NCBI GenBank assembly: GCA_900766135.1
Contig: CAAFUF010000008.1
Span: forward strand, 1 to 64,000
Origin: Paenibacillaceae bacterium
GTDB lineage: Bacteria > Bacillota > Bacilli > Paenibacillales > Paenibacillaceae
Length of the DNA: 64,000 bases
Direction: 5' to 3'
This document shows positions 7,325 to 16,108 of this stretch, piece by piece. Numbering within the stretch: position 1 is the first letter of the stretch; each line of letters starts with the position of its first letter. The translations under genes were made by a program, and so were the position numbers. The notes beneath the pieces were generated by a model. The model was not told the DNA's origin. It was given only the letters and a program-made list of their open reading frames with translations, and did not search any database.

Positions 7325-8881
7325 TCATCTCATCTCCTGTCCTAGACTTTGCCCTGCTGGCTCTTCTTTCGTCTGTTGAAGGGCCAGAGCAACGGCTCTG
7401 GCTTTATTGAAGCATTCCCTATACTCACGGTACGGGTCCGAATCGATCACGATGCCGGCTCCCGTCTGCAGATAGCCGACGCCGTCCTTCGCGACCAACG
7501 TACGTATAATAATATTTAATTCCATATTTCCGGCGTAGTCAATCCATCCCATCGCACCGGTGTAAGGTCCTCTCGTAACAGGCTCCAGCTCCTCGATGAT
7601 TTCCATCGTCCGCACCTTAGGCGCCCCGGTAATGGTTCCCCCTGGAAAAACGGCGGCGATCGCATCGTAAATCGTGTACTCCGCACCCAGCAACCCTTCG
7701 ACTTCGGACACCAGGTGCATAACGTGCGAGTACCGCTCCACGGTAAACAGCTCGCTGACCCGCACCGACCCGTACTCGGCCACGCGCCCGATATCGTTAC
7801 GCAGGAGGTCGACCAGCATGATATGCTCGGCCTGCTCCTTATCGCTTGCGCGCAGCTCCTCCTCCATCCGCCGATCCTCTTCCGGCGTATGCCCCCGACG
7901 CCGCGTACCCGCGATCGGGCGGGTGCTGATCTTCCCTTGCTCCACCTTCACCAGCAGCTCCGGCGAAGCGGACACGAGCCGGAAGTCGGGGAAACGGAGC
8001 ATGCCCATGTACGGCGAGGGGTTCAGCCGTCGAAGCTGCTCGTACACCCGTTCGGGTGCCGCACCCAACGGAAAAGCCTGACGCAGCGAGAGGTTCACCT
8101 GGAAGACGTCGCCGGCGGCGATATATTCCTGTACCCGCCGCACCGCTGCTTCAAACGCCTCCTGCGTCATCGAGACGGATAAGCGGCGGCGCTCCAGCTC
8201 CTCGTCGCCAATCGAACGTGCCCGCGCCGAGCCTCCCGCTGCAGCGGTATCGGTCGCCGCCGCGTAAAAGCCTTCCCAACGCTGCGCCATGCGCAAAGCC
8301 CGCGCCTCGGCGCGGCGGAAGCATTCGCGCAGCTCCTCCGGGTTCGGCGAGGCGATGGGGACATGGACGACGCAATACACGTCGCCTTCGGCCTGATCGA
8401 TGGCCCACAGCTCCTCCAGCCGCATCCAGACATAGTCGTCCAGGCCAAGATCATCCTGCGCCTGGCTCGGCAACCGCTCCAGAGATCGCGCCACATCATA
8501 GGCGAGGTATCCCACGGCGCCGCCGCTGAACTTGGGCAGCTCAGGCACGGCAGGCGACCGGTACGGGGCCATCCAATCCCGCAGCAGCTCCAGCGGCTTG
8601 CCCGACGTAACCGACACGCTGCCGGCGATCAAATCGTGCACGGCGGCTTCGCCGCCTTTGCCGCGGATGACCGAGACCGGCTCCAGGCCCAAAAAGGTGT
8701 ACCGACCTCCCTTGCCGCTCTCCAGCACACAGGCGTACGGCCCGGCTTCCTCCCAGGCCCGGGTCCAATCCCCGGGCAAACCGGAAGCCGCCAGCGGGCA
8801 TTTCACCGCAAAAGGCAGTATCGTCCAAGCTCCCGTCTGCGCCCAATCTCTCCATTGCTCCCAAGTCGTCATTTTCTCCAT
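7325..8881 (-). CDS. pabB: Aminodeoxychorismate synthase component I
   Basis: PabB aminates chorismate using ammonia from PabA. It is 518 aa, somewhat longer than the typical 450-470, with a roughly 30-residue low-complexity stretch near residue 210 (YAAATDTAAAGGSARARS) between the N-terminal and chorismate-binding domains. The chorismate-binding domain shows PIAGTRRRG, DLLRNDIGRV and PGGTITGAPKVRTMEII. The lysine in GAPK and the PIAGT motif are features shared with PabB rather than tryptophan-type TrpE. It is the first gene of the pab-fol-dusB operon. Confidence 0.93.
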   Translation of the reverse strand: MEKMTTWEQWRDWAQTGAWTILPFAVKCPLAASGLPGDWTRAWEEAGPYACVLESGKGGRYTFLGLEPVSVIRGKGGEAAVHDLIAGSVSVTSGKPLELLRDWMAPYRSPAVPELPKFSGGAVGYLAYDVARSLERLPSQAQDDLGLDDYVWMRLEELWAIDQAEGDVYCVVHVPIASPNPEELRECFRRAEARALRMAQRWEGFYAAATDTAAAGGSARARSIGDEELERRRLSVSMTQEAFEAAVRRVQEYIAAGDVFQVNLSLRQAFPLGAAPERVYEQLRRLNPSPYMGMLRFPDFRLVSASPELLVKVEQGKISTRPIAGTRRRGHTPEEDRRMEEELRASDKEQAEHIMLVDLLRNDIGRVAEYGSVRVSELFTVERYSHVMHLVSEVEGLLGAEYTIYDAIAAVFPGGTITGAPKVRTMEIIEELEPVTRGPYTGAMGWIDYAGNMELNIIIRTLVAKDGVGYLQTGAGIVIDSDPYREYRECFNKARAVALALQQTKEEPAGQSLGQEMR

Positions 8882-8938
8882 TACCTGCGCCGATCCTCCA
8901 AATCTTCATCCTGAGAAGCCCTTACCTTATTGGAAGCT

Positions 8939-8967
8939 AGTATACTAAAAGACCGCCCATAAGGAAA
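8939..8967 (-). promoter_or_regulatory. Candidate promoter of the pab-fol-dusB operon
   Basis: TATACT (8939-8944) with TTTCCT (8962-8967) at 17 bp. The -10 is good, the -35 poor. It lies about 60 bp upstream of the pabB start in the only gap before this operon. Confidence 0.45.
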
Positions 8968-9067
8968 ACACCTATCGACGTACTTTCTAAGAAGCCAGAC
9001 CGCTCTTTAAGGTAGTTGTCCTTGCGATATAAGGAAGCCCGGCTCCGAAGCTTATCCTTTGCTTATA

Positions 9068-9108
9068 TCTAAAAAAACCCCGAACCGTTCGGTTGGAACG
9101 GCCGGGGT
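9068..9108 (-). terminator. cysK intrinsic terminator
   Basis: A long GC-rich stem (CCCCGGCCGTTC / GAACGGTTCGGGG) followed by seven Ts on the minus strand, about 30 bp after the cysK stop. Confidence 0.9.
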
Positions 9109-9134
9109 TCGTCATCGCTCTCCCGCGCAACGAT

Positions 9135-10073
9135 TTACGCTTCGAAATTGTACAGCGGCGTGCTGAGGTAACGTTCGCCGTTACTTGGAATGATGGCAAC
9201 GACGCGTTTGCCTTTGCCAAGTTCCTTGGCTACCTTCAACGCGGCAAACACCGCGGCGCCGGAGGAAATTCCGGACAGGATGCCTTCCTCTTTCGCTACC
9301 GTACGCGCTTGCTCGAACGCTTCATCGTTCTCGACATGAATGATTTCATCATAAATTTCGCGGTTCAGGATTTCCGGAATGAAGTTTGCGCCAAGGCCTT
9401 GAATTTTGTGCGGGCCTGGTTTGCCGCCAGCCAAAATCGGCGAGGCCGCCGGCTCAACCGCGTAGATTTTCAGATCCGGGAACCGTTTCTTCAATACTTC
9501 GCCCGCGCCGGAAATCGTACCGCCCGTACCGATCCCCGCAACGAAGGCGTCCAGACGTCCGTCCAGCGATTCGATCGCTTCTACGATTTCCGGTCCGGTC
9601 GTTTCGCGGTGGATCTTCACGTTGGCTTGCGTTCTGAACTGGTCCGCCAAGAAATAATCCGGATTCGCTGCCAACAGCTCCTCGGCTTTCTTCACCGCGC
9701 CGTTCATGCCTTCAGCCCCGGGCGTCAGGACAAGCTCTGCCCCGTAGGCGCGCAACAGATTGCGGCGTTCCAAGCTCATCGTCTCCGGCATCACGATCAC
9801 GGCCTTGTAGCCTTTCGCTGCCGCTACCATCGCCAAGCCGATCCCCGTGTTGCCGCTCGTCGCTTCGATAATCGTGCCGCCCGGTTTCAACTTGCCGGCC
9901 TTCTCCGCTTCCTCAACGATGCTGATCGCAATCCGGTCTTTTACGCTGGAGCCCGGGTTTTGGTATTCCAGCTTCACATAGATTTCAGCGCTATCCTCCG
10001 GCACGACCCGGTTCAACCGGACCAGCGGCGTATCTCCGATCAATTCCGTTACATTGTTCACGACTTTTGCCAT
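9135..10073 (-). CDS. cysK: Cysteine synthase A (O-acetylserine sulfhydrylase)
   Basis: This PLP enzyme makes cysteine from O-acetylserine and sulfide. It is 312 aa with the PLP lysine in NPGSSVKDRIA, the asparagine loop EATSGNTGIG and the phosphate-binding GTGGTISGAG. The C-terminal region has SGISSGAA. It is monocistronic here, bounded by its own promoter and terminator, between hslO and pabB as in B. subtilis. Confidence 0.97.
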   Translation of the reverse strand: MAKVVNNVTELIGDTPLVRLNRVVPEDSAEIYVKLEYQNPGSSVKDRIAISIVEEAEKAGKLKPGGTIIEATSGNTGIGLAMVAAAKGYKAVIVMPETMSLERRNLLRAYGAELVLTPGAEGMNGAVKKAEELLAANPDYFLADQFRTQANVKIHRETTGPEIVEAIESLDGRLDAFVAGIGTGGTISGAGEVLKKRFPDLKIYAVEPAASPILAGGKPGPHKIQGLGANFIPEILNREIYDEIIHVENDEAFEQARTVAKEEGILSGISSGAAVFAALKVAKELGKGKRVVAIIPSNGERYLSTPLYNFEA

Positions 10074-10174
10074 ATCAAATATCCTCCCTTTGGATAAAAA
10101 ATAACCTAGTCGATCTGGCTGCCCAAAAATGAAAGCTTAGACAATATAGGATGTGCGATTTATCGGCTTTCATT

Positions 10175-10190
10175 TATTTCCGAGTAATTA
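10175..10190 (-). promoter_or_regulatory. Imperfect palindrome downstream of cysK promoter, possible CymR site
   Basis: TAATTACTCGGAAATA is an imperfect dyad just after the cysK -10. Its AT-rich half sites around a GGAA core resemble CymR-type operators of cysteine genes. The identification is tentative. Confidence 0.25.
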
Positions 10191-10209
10191 AGTTGGTTTT
10201 CTGATTATT

Positions 10210-10238
10210 ATCTTAACAACCCCGATCGGAGTTGTCAA
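10210..10238 (-). promoter_or_regulatory. cysK sigma-A promoter
   Basis: TTGACA (10233-10238), 17-bp spacer and TAAGAT (10210-10215). The spacer contains a CCGATCGG palindrome. It lies about 140 bp upstream of cysK. Confidence 0.85.
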
Positions 10239-10248
10239 GAAAAGTCAC

Positions 10249-10296
10249 AAAAAATACTTTGCTTCAAAGGTCCCGCTGACCTCCTCCGCAAAGTAT
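10249..10296 (-). terminator. Terminator of the nadABC-coaX-hslO operon
   Basis: On the minus strand ATACTTTGC pairs with GCAAAGTAT, with an inner AGGTC/GACCT helix, followed by six Ts. It lies about 45 bp after the hslO stop. Confidence 0.85.
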
Positions 10297-10340
10297 CTTC
10301 CGCCCCATTTGCTAAGTTAGGGTATATCGCCTTGCTTAAC

Positions 10341-11231
10341 TTACTTTCCCGTCTGCGCAATCAGCCGGTCAAGATCCTCGGGCGTAAACGAATACGGCTC
10401 GTTGCAGAAGTCGCATACGACCTCCGTCTCTTTGCCTTCGTCCCGCAGCTCCTCCAGTTCTTTCCTGCCCAAGCTGATCAGCGTGCGCTCCACCCGCTCC
10501 CGGGAACAGTTGCAGGAGAAGACGATGTCCATTTCCTCCAGCACCTGCACGTCCGGCACGATCCGCCGCAGCATATCCTCAAGCTCCAGTCCCTGTTCGA
10601 GCAGCGTCGTCACCGGCGGCAGCTGGCCAACGGCCTTTTCGATCGAGTCGATGTCCGCATCGCTTAAGCCCGGCAGCAACTGAATAATGAATCCGCCCGC
10701 CACGATCACCGTGTTGTCCACATCTACCAGGACACCCAATCCGACGGCGGAAGGGGTTTGCTCCGATACGGCAAAATAATAGGTGAAATCCTCGCCCAGC
10801 TCGCCGGAAATCAACGGCACGCTGCCGCGATAAGGCTCCTTAAGCCCCAAATCCTTCGTCACATGGATAAATCCATCCGTTCCGACTACCCCGCGAACGT
10901 CCAGTTTCCCTTGGCTGTTGCTCGGCAAATGAACATGCGGGTTCTTCACGTAACCGCGCACTTCACCTTTGGCGTTCGCATCCGCAATAATCTGTCCGAT
11001 CGGCCCGTCGCCCTTGACCTGCACGGTCAGCTTCTCCTCGCCCTTGAGCATCGCGCCCATCATGGCGGCGGCGGTCACCGTGCGCCCCAAGGCGGCCGTC
11101 GCGGTCGGGTAGGTGTCATGCCGGCGGCGAAGCTCCTCCACCAGCCGGGTCGTCCGCACGGCGAAGGCGCGCACTTTCCCGTTCATGGCGATTCCGCGGA
11201 TCAACCGGTCTTGCTTGCTGTTCTGGTCCAT
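10341..11231 (-). CDS. hslO: Redox-regulated chaperone Hsp33
   Basis: Hsp33 is a cytoplasmic holdase activated when its zinc-binding cysteines oxidise. The product is 296 aa. The zinc site is complete: CNCSRERV near residue 242 and CDFCNEPY near residue 275 (C-x-C and C-x2-C). The N-terminal region DRLIRGIAMNGKVRAFAVRTT is typical of the family. It is the last gene of the nad-coaX operon, 74 bp after coaX, and its order coaX-hslO matches B. subtilis. Confidence 0.95.
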   Translation of the reverse strand: MDQNSKQDRLIRGIAMNGKVRAFAVRTTRLVEELRRRHDTYPTATAALGRTVTAAAMMGAMLKGEEKLTVQVKGDGPIGQIIADANAKGEVRGYVKNPHVHLPSNSQGKLDVRGVVGTDGFIHVTKDLGLKEPYRGSVPLISGELGEDFTYYFAVSEQTPSAVGLGVLVDVDNTVIVAGGFIIQLLPGLSDADIDSIEKAVGQLPPVTTLLEQGLELEDMLRRIVPDVQVLEEMDIVFSCNCSRERVERTLISLGRKELEELRDEGKETEVVCDFCNEPYSFTPEDLDRLIAQTGK

Positions 11232-11305
11232 AATGCGAAGGACCCCCCTTCAATTCTTCTTGTACACTTGAACTATCACTTCTACCAGTATATCCATTGC
11301 CCGCC

Positions 11306-12070
11306 TTATTGATTGCGTTCGTAAATAATCCGGAGCCCTTCCAAGGTCAACCGCGCATTAACTTCCTCGATCGTCCGCGTTTCGCTGGCGATCAGCTCGG
11401 CCAATCCTCCGGTTGCGATGACCTTCGGTTTCGCTCCCATCTCCTGGGCAATCCGCTCCACAATGCCGTCAACCTGGCCGGCATAGCCAAAAATAATCCC
11501 CGCCTGCATCGCATGCACCGTATTGCGGCCGATGACTTTCTTCGGCTTCTCCAGCTCGATGCGCGGTAGCTTGGAGGCGCGCTGATACAGCGCCTCGGTC
11601 GAGATGCCGATCCCCGGCACGATCGCGCCGCCGAGATAATTGCCTGCGGCATCGATGCAGTCGAACGTCGTGGCCGTGCCGAAGTCGACGACCACCAGCG
11701 GCCCGCCGTACTGCTCGATGGCGGCCACCGCATTGACGATGCGGTCCGCTCCGACTTCGCGCGGATTTTCGTAGCGCAGGTTCAACCCGGTTTTGATGCC
11801 CGGGCCGACGACCAGCGGCTTATGGCGCAAATATTTTTCGCACAGCTCCTCAAGCACGTGCATTAACGGCGGAACGACCGAGGAAATGATGACGCCTTCC
11901 ATCTCGCTTTCCCGGATGCCCACCATATGGAACAGATTATGGATCAATACGCCGTACTCGTCCACCGTGGCCTGGCGGTTCGTGCTAATCCGGAAGTGAT
12001 GGAGCAGCTCCTTCCTCCGGTAAATCCCCAGCACGATATTCGTATTGCCTACATCGACTACAAGGAACAT
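11306..12070 (-). CDS. coaX: Type III pantothenate kinase
   Basis: CoaX phosphorylates pantothenate, the first step to coenzyme A. It is 254 aa. ASKHA-fold motifs are DVGNTNIVLG at the N-terminus (phosphate binding), GADRIVNAVAA, and VVDFGTATTFD. This type is insensitive to CoA feedback in characterised members. It lies 7 bp after nadC, so NAD and CoA cofactor genes share one transcript here. Confidence 0.96.
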   Translation of the reverse strand: MFLVVDVGNTNIVLGIYRRKELLHHFRISTNRQATVDEYGVLIHNLFHMVGIRESEMEGVIISSVVPPLMHVLEELCEKYLRHKPLVVGPGIKTGLNLRYENPREVGADRIVNAVAAIEQYGGPLVVVDFGTATTFDCIDAAGNYLGGAIVPGIGISTEALYQRASKLPRIELEKPKKVIGRNTVHAMQAGIIFGYAGQVDGIVERIAQEMGAKPKVIATGGLAELIASETRTIEEVNARLTLEGLRIIYERNQ

Positions 12071-12077
12071 GCGCTTG

Positions 12078-12944
12078 TTAAGCCTCCTTTTTGCCGTTCA
12101 GGTCCAAACTGATATCCAGGCTTTCAAAAGAATACGTCAACCGTCCCACGGAAATGACGTCCACGCCGCTCTCGGCAATGCCGCGGATCGTTTCCAACGA
12201 CACGTTGCCCGACGCTTCCACCGTCACATACGGCGCTTTCGCCTTGATTCGGCGCACCGCTTCCTTCATCAGATCGGGAGCCATGTTGTCGAGCATAATG
12301 ATATCGGCTCCGGCTTGCAGCGCTTCCTCGACCTGTTCCAGGCTTTCCGTTTCCACTTCGATGGTCATCGTATGCGGAATATGCGCTCGGGCGCGGCTAA
12401 CCGCCTGGGCGATGCCTCCGGCCCCTTTAATATGATTATCCTTGATCATGACGGCGTCGTACAACCCGAAGCGGTGATTCGAGCCCCCGCCGGTACGGAC
12501 GGCGTATTTCTCCAGCATCCGATGGCCCGGCGTCGTCTTGCGCGTATCCACCAGTCGGGTCGGCAGTCCGCCCAGCGCCTCCACGAACGTTTTCGTGCGC
12601 GTGGCAATGCCGGACAGGCGTTGCAGCAAATTCAAGGCTAACCGCTCCCCGGTCAAAATGCTGTGCGTGCTTCCTTCAACCTCGGCCAGAATCGCGCCTT
12701 TCTCGATGCGCTCGCCATCCTTCGCGCGCGGCGTAAACGTCAGGTTCGGATCCACGATCTCGAAAACCAGCTGGGCCACCGGCATTCCGGCAACGATTCC
12801 GCCCTGCTTGGCGTGAATGATCCCTTTGGATTCATGGCCCGCAGGAATCGTTACGGCGGTCGTCACGTCCCCGGAACCGACATCTTCCTTCAGCCAGCCG
12901 CGGATGGCCTCCACGAGCCCTTCATTATATCCATTAAACATCAT
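12078..12944 (-). CDS. nadC: Nicotinate-nucleotide pyrophosphorylase (quinolinate phosphoribosyltransferase)
   Basis: NadC converts quinolinate and PRPP to nicotinate mononucleotide with release of CO2. It is 288 aa with LKEDVGSGDVTT, RLVDTRKTTPGHR and the YDAVMIKDNH motif carrying active-site Lys and His; SGNVSLETI follows near the C-terminus. It overlaps the end of nadB by 11 bp, implying coupled translation. Confidence 0.96.
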   Translation of the reverse strand: MMFNGYNEGLVEAIRGWLKEDVGSGDVTTAVTIPAGHESKGIIHAKQGGIVAGMPVAQLVFEIVDPNLTFTPRAKDGERIEKGAILAEVEGSTHSILTGERLALNLLQRLSGIATRTKTFVEALGGLPTRLVDTRKTTPGHRMLEKYAVRTGGGSNHRFGLYDAVMIKDNHIKGAGGIAQAVSRARAHIPHTMTIEVETESLEQVEEALQAGADIIMLDNMAPDLMKEAVRRIKAKAPYVTVEASGNVSLETIRGIAESGVDVISVGRLTYSFESLDISLDLNGKKEA

Positions 12945-14550
12945 CGCTAATTTCCTCCAACATTCCTTTATCCCGCTGCCACAAAAGATGCTTGCGCCAC
13001 TTCTCGTCGCTGCGTTCCGGGAAGTCCTCGCGGTAATGCCCGCCCCGGCTCTCCTCGCGGGCCAGCGCCGATTTGGCGAGCAGCAGCGCGCAGGTCAGCA
13101 TATTGGCGTATTCCCATTGTTCGCGGGTATGCAACGCCTGGCTAAAAATCGCCTGATGCCGCTCCAACTCCTCGATGCCCCTGGCGAGCCCCTCCGCCGT
13201 TCGGCGCAGGCCGGCGCGGCGCACCATCGTTTTCTGCAGGTCCAGTCGGCGTTCCACCAGCGAGAACGGAGCCGGTGCCAGGCGGCCGGCCTGGGAAGAG
13301 ACGGCCTCGCCGGTTCGGGTGCGCAGCGGCAGCTCCCGGATCCGTTGGATGATCCGGCGACCGAACACGATCGCCTCCGATAACGAGTTGCTGGCGAGCC
13401 GATTGGCCCCATGCACACCGGTCGACGAAACCTCGCCGCAGGCGAACAACCGATGCACGCTCGTCTCGCCATGATGGCTGACGCGCACGCCTCCCATCAT
13501 ATAATGCGCAGCCGGTGCGACCGGAATCCAGTCGGTCGTCAGATCAAGCCCGTAACTGAGGCAGGTTTCGTAAATGGTCGGAAACCGGGTTCTGACTTTC
13601 TCCGGATCTTCATGCGTAATATCGAGGTAGACGATGCTTGCCCCCGTCTCCTCCATTTCGCTTACGATCGCCCGGGCCACGATGTCCCGGGGGGCCAGCT
13701 CCAGCAGCTCATGGTATTTGCTCATGAACCGCTCGCCTTTAATGTTCCGCAATACGGCCCCTTCGCCGCGAACCGCCTCAGAGATGAGAAACCGCGGTGC
13801 GCCCGGGTAACAGAGCGAAGTCGGATGAAATTGAATAAATTCCATATCGCGAAGGACCGCGCCCGCCCGGTAAGCGATGGCGATCCCGTCGCCCGTAGCC
13901 ACCTCGGGGTTGGTCGTATAGCGGTACAGCTGCCCGGCCCCCCCGGAGCACAGAATCGTCGCGTTCCCGCGCAGGAACACGCGTTGCCCGTCAGGCCGCT
14001 GTACAAGCGCGCCCAGGCATTCGTTCTCCTCCGTGATCAAATCGATGACGTAATGATTATCCCAAACCTCGATGTTGGGATGGGCCCCCGCCTGCTCGGA
14101 CAAGGCTCGTACGATCTCATAGCCCGTCGCATCCCCATGGGCGTGCAAAATTCGGCGATGGCTATGCGCTCCCTCTTTCGTAAGGGCGAGCTCGCCGTTC
14201 TCCAAATCGAAGGCCGTGCCCAGCATCATGAGCTCTTTAACGCCTTCCGGCCCTTCATTGACCAGAATATCGACCGCCTCGGAGGAGCACAAGCCCGCTC
14301 CGGCCAGCAGCGTATCCTGACGATGATAGGCAGGAGAATCGTCCTCGGAGATCACGGCGGCGATGCCGCCTTGCGCGTAGCGGGTATTGCTTTCCAGCAT
14401 TGATTTTTTCGTAATCAGGATTACGCGATCTTTTTCACTTGCTTTAATAGCGGTAAAAAGCCCCGCAATCCCCGAACCGATTACGATCACATCCGTATCA
14501 ACGACCGGCAGCCGGCCTGCCTCGAAATCAACCAAATATTGTGGAATCAC
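12934..14550 (-). CDS. nadB: L-aspartate oxidase
   Basis: This FAD flavoprotein oxidises L-aspartate to iminoaspartate, the first step of de novo NAD synthesis. The dinucleotide-binding motif IVIGSGIAGLFTAI is near the N-terminus; RYAQGGIAAV, the SHRRILHAHGDATG segment, EFIQFHPTSL and HGANRLASNSLSEA identify the succinate dehydrogenase/NadB family. The product is about 538 aa. Two GTG starts are possible; the one at 14550 is 8 bases after AAGATAGG, whereas the one at 14559 overlaps that site. It follows nadA closely. Confidence 0.95.
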   Translation of the reverse strand: MIPQYLVDFEAGRLPVVDTDVIVIGSGIAGLFTAIKASEKDRVILITKKSMLESNTRYAQGGIAAVISEDDSPAYHRQDTLLAGAGLCSSEAVDILVNEGPEGVKELMMLGTAFDLENGELALTKEGAHSHRRILHAHGDATGYEIVRALSEQAGAHPNIEVWDNHYVIDLITEENECLGALVQRPDGQRVFLRGNATILCSGGAGQLYRYTTNPEVATGDGIAIAYRAGAVLRDMEFIQFHPTSLCYPGAPRFLISEAVRGEGAVLRNIKGERFMSKYHELLELAPRDIVARAIVSEMEETGASIVYLDITHEDPEKVRTRFPTIYETCLSYGLDLTTDWIPVAPAAHYMMGGVRVSHHGETSVHRLFACGEVSSTGVHGANRLASNSLSEAIVFGRRIIQRIRELPLRTRTGEAVSSQAGRLAPAPFSLVERRLDLQKTMVRRAGLRRTAEGLARGIEELERHQAIFSQALHTREQWEYANMLTCALLLAKSALAREESRGGHYREDFPERSDEKWRKHLLWQRDKGMLEEISDDV

Positions 14551-14586
14551 GATCGTCACCTATCTTGGACAAGAGAGTAGCGCATG

Positions 14587-15525
14587 CTACTTAACTTGTA
14601 ACATGCGCTCTAAGGATAATCTGGCTTTGTCGGCAACGACGGGCGGTACGTAAATTTGCGGCTGCATCGTTTCCAAGCATTTCACCAGTTTTTTCAGGTT
14701 GTTGACTTTCATGTTCGGGCACACCAGAAATTTCGTGGCAAAATGGAACGTTTTATCCGGGCTGTCTTTACGGAGCTGATATCCCGTTCCATCCTCCGTG
14801 CCGACGATAAACTCCTTGGCGGAGGAATTTTTGCAATAGTCCAGGATCGCCGTGGTGCTGCCCACGAAATCGCCCATCGCAACCACTTCCGGACGGCACT
14901 CCGGATGCACGACGAACTCGGCGTTTGGATATTTCGCTTTCATTTCGACGACGTCTTTCACCGTCAACATATCATGCGTGTTGCAGTAGCCTTCCCAGAT
15001 GATCAGCTTCTTGTCGGTATGCTGCTGCACGTAATGGCCAAGGTTCTTGTCCGGCACCCAAATGATTTCGTCTGCATCAACGGAATTGATCACCTTGACC
15101 GCATTCGACGAGGTGCAGCAGATATCCGTTTCCGCCTTGATTTCTGCGGAAGAGTTGATGTAGGTCACCACTTTGGCGTTCGGATGCTGGGCCTTCAGCT
15201 TGCGCAAGCCGTCGACGTTCACCATGTCAGCCATCGGGCAACCCGCGCGTTCGTCGGGAATGAGCACCGTCTTGTTCGGCGCCAATATTTTGGCGCTCTC
15301 ACCCATGAAATGCACGCCGCAGAACACGATCGTTTCCGCGTCGGTCGAAGCGGCCTTCTGGGCCAGCAAAAAAGAATCGCCCCGGAAATCCGCCACCTCT
15401 TGGATCTCATCCCGCTGATAATAATGCGCCAGTATGATGGCATTGCGTTCCTTCTTGAGCTGAACCAGCCTTTCCCGCAATTCGCGGTTCATCTCGGCTT
15501 TACGCTCAAGCGCTAGAGCCTCCAC
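14587..15525 (-). CDS. nadA: Quinolinate synthase A
   Basis: NadA condenses iminoaspartate with dihydroxyacetone phosphate to quinolinate on a [4Fe-4S] cluster. The product is 312 aa, the short form of the family. Three cluster cysteines are visible in FCGVHFMGES, CCTSSNAVKV and HPECRPEV. The start is a GTG at 15525 with GGGGGAGG seven bases upstream. It is the first gene of a nadA-nadB-nadC-coaX-hslO operon, an order different from B. subtilis nadBCA, placed between ftsH and coaX. Confidence 0.95.
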   Translation of the reverse strand: MEALALERKAEMNRELRERLVQLKKERNAIILAHYYQRDEIQEVADFRGDSFLLAQKAASTDAETIVFCGVHFMGESAKILAPNKTVLIPDERAGCPMADMVNVDGLRKLKAQHPNAKVVTYINSSAEIKAETDICCTSSNAVKVINSVDADEIIWVPDKNLGHYVQQHTDKKLIIWEGYCNTHDMLTVKDVVEMKAKYPNAEFVVHPECRPEVVAMGDFVGSTTAILDYCKNSSAKEFIVGTEDGTGYQLRKDSPDKTFHFATKFLVCPNMKVNNLKKLVKCLETMQPQIYVPPVVADKARLSLERMLQVK

Positions 15526-15660
15526 TAGAATTCCTCCCCCATAAGCTCATGTATCTTCATGTTGCTGCTTAACCTGACCGGGTCCTCTATCTCTTCACGT
15601 CGGCCGGGCTCCTTACTGCTTTGTATGGCAATCCTGCGTGAAACGGCAGAACGTATTAAA

Positions 15661-15676
15661 TTTCACACGGTGTTTA
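15661..15676 (-). promoter_or_regulatory. nadA operator half 2 (imperfect palindrome)
   Basis: TTTCACACGGTGTTTA matches its partner at 15685 in the pattern TTTCAC-N3-GTGT-N2-A. It covers the predicted transcription start. NiaR-type NAD repressors are the obvious candidates in this group of bacteria, but I did not verify their consensus. Confidence 0.55.
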
Positions 15677-15682
15677 TCAACT

Positions 15683-15711
15683 AATTTACACAAGGTGAAA
15701 GGCACTGTCAA
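15683..15711 (-). promoter_or_regulatory. nadA operon sigma-A promoter
   Basis: TTGACA (15706-15711), exact 17-bp spacer and TAAATT (15683-15688). The spacer is occupied by one palindromic operator and the +1 region by another. Confidence 0.75.
15685..15700 (-). promoter_or_regulatory. nadA operator half 1 (inside the promoter spacer)
   Basis: On the minus strand TTTCACCTTGTGTAAA, an imperfect palindrome lying between -35 and -10. Its centre is 24 bp from the second copy at 15661-15676, so both sites lie on roughly the same helix face. Binding would block RNA polymerase. Confidence 0.6.
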
Positions 15712-15834
15712 TGCGCCGTCCGCTTGCGTATTGCGGCAATTGCCCTTGATTTTGCAGGGAAAATCAGGATTAACGGGGAGATTCGAGCGTTCGTGATTAT
15801 CTAAAATTTTTGGTACATTTCGTCCCGCTGAACG

Positions 15835-16020
15835 CTAACGCTGGCCAGAGCACTTATTTGGGCAAAAAGAGAGCATTTGTATTTCTAACGCTTGCCAGCG
15901 TGCTTATTCGTCCCCTACCACCTCAGTTGGGGAAGAAATTCCAGAATTAAGCTTCTCCATAAGCATTACAATTTCGCAACCCCCCGTTTGGGTCCAAATA
16001 ACGTCGCTGACAAGCGTTAC
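15835..16020 (-). repeat. Family A four-box repeat, copy 1 (inverted orientation)
   Basis: A 186-bp element beginning and ending with the box CTAACGCT(T/G)GCCAG. Boxes lie near 15836, 15887, 15980 and 16013: the outer two on each side point inwards. Its reverse complement aligns along its full length with the copies at 37751 and 38264 (for example GTAACGCTT...GCTTATGG.GA.GCTT) but is clearly diverged. It lies between nadA and ftsH and can fold into a large imperfect hairpin. Confidence 0.8.
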
Positions 16021-16054
16021 ATAGCAATTCGCACCAGCCTTACCTTGTTGAGGA

Positions 16055-16088
16055 TAAAAAAATCCGGGAAACGTCTCGTTTCCCGGAT
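16055..16088 (-). terminator. ftsH intrinsic terminator
   Basis: A perfect 12-bp stem ATCCGGGAAACG / CGTTTCCCGGAT with a three-base loop and seven Ts, just after the ftsH stop. Confidence 0.93.
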
Positions 16089-16108
16089 CAGGTCTTAGCT
16101 GATATGGT

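Larger units (their letters stand above)
15526..16052. other. nadA-ftsH intergenic region (no gene)
   Basis: This stretch holds the nadA leader and promoter with tandem operators (15661-15711) and a 186-bp palindromic repeat copy (15835-16020), followed by the ftsH terminator. I see no coding region. Confidence 0.6.

Noticed and set aside
8924..9060. Possible box repeat with CCTTAT/ATAAGG motifs upstream of pabB
   Set aside because: Motifs are short, irregularly spaced and do not form two 50-bp pairs.
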